In this document: positions 61,337 through 64,000 of the stretch, in pieces
Position numbering within the stretch: position 1 is the stretch's first letter
Layout of the letters: the number at the start of each line of letters is the position of its first letter
Translations under genes and position numbers: made by a program
Assembly: GCF_000423665.1 (NCBI RefSeq)
Contig: NZ_KE384070.1
Location: 222,669 to 286,668 of the forward strand
Length of the DNA: 64,000 bases
Source of the DNA: Solirubrobacter soli DSM 22325
GTDB lineage: Bacteria > Actinomycetota > Thermoleophilia > Solirubrobacterales > Solirubrobacteraceae
Direction: 5' to 3'
The notes under the pieces: generated by a model
Database searches by the model: none
What the model saw: only the letters and a program-made list of their open reading frames with translations
What the model was told of the DNA's origin: nothing

Positions 61337-61369
61337 CTTCCGCGGCGCGTCCGTGACGCGCCGCGGAAG
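61337..61369. terminator. Bidirectional terminator hairpin
   Basis: CTTCCGCGGCGCGTC (61337-61351) and its exact complement (61355-61369) form a 15-bp stem with a 3-nt loop. It lies between the convergent VOC gene (stop 61331) and secreted-protein gene (stop 61378). No long T-run follows, as is common in high-GC actinobacteria. Confidence 0.8.
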
Positions 61370-61377
61370 GGTGTCGA

Positions 61378-61899
61378 TCAGAGGACGTGGACCTGCCACA
61401 GCATGCGGCTGGCACCGGTGAAGAACTGCTGGTCGACGAGCTCGGAGAACGTCGTGCCGTTCTGCTTGGCGTCCTGGGCGTTCAGGGACCGCGACGACTT
61501 GAGGTTGCGCAGCTCGCGGAAGCAGCCGGACTCCAGGCCCTGCGCCCACAGCTGGTTCTGACCGTGGTTGCACGGCTGCGTCGTGACGAGGTTGGAGCTC
61601 GTCGAGGCCGTCAGGCACCGGCTCGTGTTGTTGCCCTGGTGATAGATGGCCGCGTTGCCGAACGCCTCCTTGACCCACGTGTGCGACGACAGGTGCGGCC
61701 CGGAGAAGCTCAGGCCGACGCTCCCTTGCGGGATGCCGCCGAACGTCTTCGGGGCGAGCACCTCGCCGCTGAGCTTGTTGACCAACTCGACGCGGACGTC
61801 GGCGGCTTCGGCGCGCGCGCTCATCGACAGCGCGAGCGTCAGGACCAGCACGGCGCCGAACAGCGCGGCGACGAGCTTCTGGGGGACAGCGGTGATCAT
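61378..61899 (-). CDS. Secreted protein with ricin-like QxW motif
   Basis: Exported protein of 173 aa. The signal peptide (KLVAALFGAVLVLTLALSMS, cleaved near ARAEA) is preceded by an AGGAGG site 7 nt before the ATG. The mature part has NNTSRCLTASTSSNLVTTQP and CNHGQNQLWAQG, resembling one subdomain of a ricin-type beta-trefoil, with two likely disulfide Cys pairs. Only one or two repeats are visible, fewer than a full trefoil. It may bind carbohydrates outside the cell (inference). Confidence 0.78.
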   Translation of the reverse strand: MITAVPQKLVAALFGAVLVLTLALSMSARAEAADVRVELVNKLSGEVLAPKTFGGIPQGSVGLSFSGPHLSSHTWVKEAFGNAAIYHQGNNTSRCLTASTSSNLVTTQPCNHGQNQLWAQGLESGCFRELRNLKSSRSLNAQDAKQNGTTFSELVDQQFFTGASRMLWQVHVL

Positions 61900-62038
61900 G
61901 GGGTTGCCTCCTGGGCGGAATGGACGTACGCCCTCTGAGACGCCGGCCCGGCGCCCGCCCGCGGGGACTTCTCCTCGCCGACCCCTCATGCCGGCCGCGG
62001 CGGGGCATGACGACCGACCGGCGGATAGTCTCGATCCG

Positions 62039-63325
62039 GTGAGCGACGACGAAGCGGCGCTACGCGCCGCCATCGATGCCGGTGACGACGCTGCGCGCTT
62101 CGACCTCGGCGTGCTGCTCGCGCAGGATGTCGCCCGGCGGGACGAGGCGGAGGTTCATCTGCGGGCGGCGCTCGCCGCAGGGCGCACCGACGCTTACGAC
62201 TACCTCGCCTGGATCCTGGTCGAGCAGGTCGGACGCGAGGACGACACCGAGGACGCCTGCCGCCACGCGATCGCGCACGGGAGCACGGTTGCGCAGGGCT
62301 ATCTCGGTTCGATCCTCGCTCGGCTCCAGCGCTACCCGGAGGCCGAGGGCGCGTTCCGCGACGCGATCGCGGTGGGGGATGACCGGCGGCCTGAGCTGCT
62401 TCGCGCCCTCGCCGACCAGGCCGGCCGCCAGGCGGATGTCGCCGCGCTCGCGCGCGAGCTCGCCGCCGACGGCCACGGGTGGGCGTACGTGTGGCTGGCC
62501 TGGGCGCTGGTCGGGCAACCGGGCCACGCCGCCGAGGCCGAGCAGGCGAGCCGCGCGGCGATCGCCGAGGGCAGCACGGTGGCGCTGGACTACCTCGCCC
62601 GCGCGCTGCACGACCAAGGTGGGCGCGAAGCCGACGTCGAGGTCGCGCTCGAAGCGGCCCACGCGGCGGGCAGCACGATCGCCGCGTACCGGCTCGGCCG
62701 GCTCCTCGCCCGCGACGCCGACCGTCAGGACGAAGCCGAGGCGGCGTTCCGCGCGGCGATCGGCCGCGGGCATGAGAACGCCGTGCTGGAACTGGGGCTG
62801 CTGCTGAGCGGCTACCCGGACCGTCGCGACGAGGCGTTGGCCGCCTACGCCGCCGCGGTGGCGGCCGGGCACGAGCGCGCGTGGCTCATCCTCGGCGGCA
62901 TCCTCTCGACGCCCGCCGTCGGCACGTTCAACCTCGGCGCCGAGCTCGAGCACGCCGTGGACCCGGACGAGGTCGATCCCGACGATCCGATCTGGCGCGG
63001 GACGATGCTGGCCCTCGCCGGCCGCACCGACGAGGCCGAAGCCAGCTTCCGCGATGCCGTGCAGGCGGGGGAGACCGAGGCGCTGATCGCGGTCGCGCTC
63101 GCGGTCTCCGGCGCGCCCGGACGCCGAGCGGAGGCAGAGCAGCTCCTGCGGCTCGCCGCGTACGCCGAGATCCCCGAGGCGGACCTGCTGCTCGGCGCGC
63201 TGCTCACCGACCAGCCCGGCCGCCGGGAGGACGCCGAAGCGTCCTACCGGGCGGCGCTCGATGCGGGCCTCGAGACCGCGGAATGGGGCCTCGCCGTGCT
63301 CGGTGGCGCCACCGAGCTCGACTGA
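62039..63325 (+). CDS. Sel1/TPR-like repeat protein
   Basis: Solenoid protein of 428 aa made of about ten repeats of roughly 36 residues of the form A...L.DQ.GR...AE...R.AI..GST.A...LG (examples GDDAARFDLGVLLAQDVARR, GSTVALDYLARALHDQGGRE, GETEALIAVALAVSGAPGRR). Such repeats mediate protein-protein contacts. There is no signal peptide. I chose the GTG at 62039. It is highly acidic, with high-GC codon usage like its neighbours. Confidence 0.87.
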   Translation: MSDDEAALRAAIDAGDDAARFDLGVLLAQDVARRDEAEVHLRAALAAGRTDAYDYLAWILVEQVGREDDTEDACRHAIAHGSTVAQGYLGSILARLQRYPEAEGAFRDAIAVGDDRRPELLRALADQAGRQADVAALARELAADGHGWAYVWLAWALVGQPGHAAEAEQASRAAIAEGSTVALDYLARALHDQGGREADVEVALEAAHAAGSTIAAYRLGRLLARDADRQDEAEAAFRAAIGRGHENAVLELGLLLSGYPDRRDEALAAYAAAVAAGHERAWLILGGILSTPAVGTFNLGAELEHAVDPDEVDPDDPIWRGTMLALAGRTDEAEASFRDAVQAGETEALIAVALAVSGAPGRRAEAEQLLRLAAYAEIPEADLLLGALLTDQPGRREDAEASYRAALDAGLETAEWGLAVLGGATELD

Positions 63326-63328
63326 GTC

Positions 63329-64000
63329 CTAGGTGGCGTGCGCGAACGTGCGCGGGCCAGACCAGGTGGTGCCGTTCCAGATGTAGCCGCGGCCCGTGTT
63401 CGTGACGGCGACGCAGAACGACGGTCCGCCGCACGAGCCCTTCGCGTAAACGCCCGCGGGCACCGTCAGGCTGTTGTTCCACGCGGCGCCGTTCCAGAGC
63501 CACAGGGAGGTGACGCCGCTGTCGAAGGTGGCGTTGCCGCCGCCCGCGATGCACCGGTCACCGGTCGGCGCGCAGCCGCCGGCGGCCATCCACAGGGTCT
63601 GCCCGCCGCCGGTGACGTTGACCGCCCCGAACGCTGTGCCGGCGAAGGCGTAGGCGCCCGTGTCCCCCGGGGCGAAGCACGTCGTCATCGACGCACACGC
63701 GACGTCACGCAGCACGTCGGCCTGCGGAGCCAGCATGGAGAGCGTCGTGCCGTCGAACGTGGCGGAGTCCCGGCCACCGGTGAGCACGCACTGGTCGACG
63801 GCGACGCAGTCGATGAACCAGAAGTCCACGCCCGGGGAAGAGCCGTGCAGGGTCCAGCCACTGCCGTCGTAGACCAGCACCTGCGACTCCGGATCCTGTG
63901 TGTTCGGGTCCCAGGTGATCGCCGCGATCGCGCAGTAGGTCGGCGTGACGCAGTCGACATCGCTGAACATGTGGTCGGGGAAGCCGGGATCAGGCAGCAC
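63329..64000 (-). CDS. Secreted Cys-rich repeat protein (5' end outside window)
   Basis: C-terminal 223 residues of a larger protein whose start lies beyond position 64000. It shows repeated units of the type D.DCVTPTYC.A, FIDCVAVDQCVLTG, DVACASMTTCFAPGD and GSCGGPSFCVAV, each with a Cys pair 6-8 residues apart and a following Trp/Gly-rich strand (WNGAAWN, IWNGTTWS). The pattern suggests an extracellular beta-propeller stabilised by small disulfides. The function is unknown. Confidence 0.72.
   Translation of the reverse strand: MLPDPGFPDHMFSDVDCVTPTYCAIAAITWDPNTQDPESQVLVYDGSGWTLHGSSPGVDFWFIDCVAVDQCVLTGGRDSATFDGTTLSMLAPQADVLRDVACASMTTCFAPGDTGAYAFAGTAFGAVNVTGGGQTLWMAAGGCAPTGDRCIAGGGNATFDSGVTSLWLWNGAAWNNSLTVPAGVYAKGSCGGPSFCVAVTNTGRGYIWNGTTWSGPRTFAHAT

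Overview
The window is high-GC, gene-dense bacterial DNA with short intergenic gaps and many 1-4 bp start/stop overlaps. Most genes have G/C in the third codon position, and GTG and TTG starts are frequent. The gene content suggests an actinobacterium, and I infer one near the Solirubrobacterales (Thermoleophilia). It includes a GpgS-type glycosyltransferase, an LtrA protein, two giant LAL-LuxR regulators, a SigB/F-type and an ECF sigma factor, a PHA synthase with PhaZ-like depolymerase, acyl-CoA dehydrogenases and double-motif lipoproteins. There is no 16S rRNA or other phylogenetic marker, so the taxonomy is inference. I found no tRNA, rRNA or CRISPR array.

Layout. 1-5.4 kb: end of a haloperoxidase-like gene, a MacB-type export operon with a lipoprotein, and a divergent two-component system. 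5.4-11 kb: L,D-transpeptidase, alkyl sulfatase, exonuclease III, and an AraC regulator with a Bcr/CflA transporter. 11-17 kb: a membrane-linked formate dehydrogenase operon whose catalytic subunit is a selenoprotein (in-frame TGA plus SECIS hairpin), ending in a sigma factor. 17-21.7 kb: a tightly packed five-gene minus-strand operon (NodB-like deacetylase, acyl-CoA-dehydrogenase-like flavoprotein, NodS-like methyltransferase, FAD reductase, fused double glycosyltransferase). 21.7-26.7 kb: HAD phosphatase, CHAD protein, a Rieske-ThDP fusion enzyme, then a decayed stretch with IS110 transposase and SMP-30 fragments. 26.7-32.2 kb: antiporter, propeller protein, acetyltransferase, second Bcr/CflA transporter, XRE-type regulator. 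32.2-39.1 kb: polyhydroxyalkanoate/fatty-acid cluster (ACAD, PhaC, PhaZ, PucR regulator, acyl-CoA ligase, short adenylate kinase). 39.1-44 kb: a frameshifted TetR gene beside a large palindrome, an eCIS-effector-like nuclease candidate, a lipoprotein, and an animal-type haem peroxidase. 44-52 kb: two alpha/beta hydrolases and an LAL/ECF-sigma/LAL block. 52-57.7 kb: an SDR operon ending in a carbamoyltransferase with altered active site, divergent LtrA, and a cytosolic chemoreceptor behind a structured leader. 57.7-64 kb: LysR/EamA pair, acyl-CoA dehydrogenase, VOC protein, secreted and repeat proteins.

How the parts connect. Three start-proximal sites share TGTCAC-N15-CCGGTC: before the hydrolase at 44134, before ltrA at 54525, and before the SDR operon at 54420. 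This closely resembles the known ECF41 sigma promoter, and an ECF41-like sigma gene lies at 48651, between these sites. This looks like a local regulon. The other strong candidates for unusual biology are the selenoprotein formate dehydrogenase, the NodB/NodS/double-GT operon, the Rieske-ThDP fusion and the eCIS-effector-like protein.
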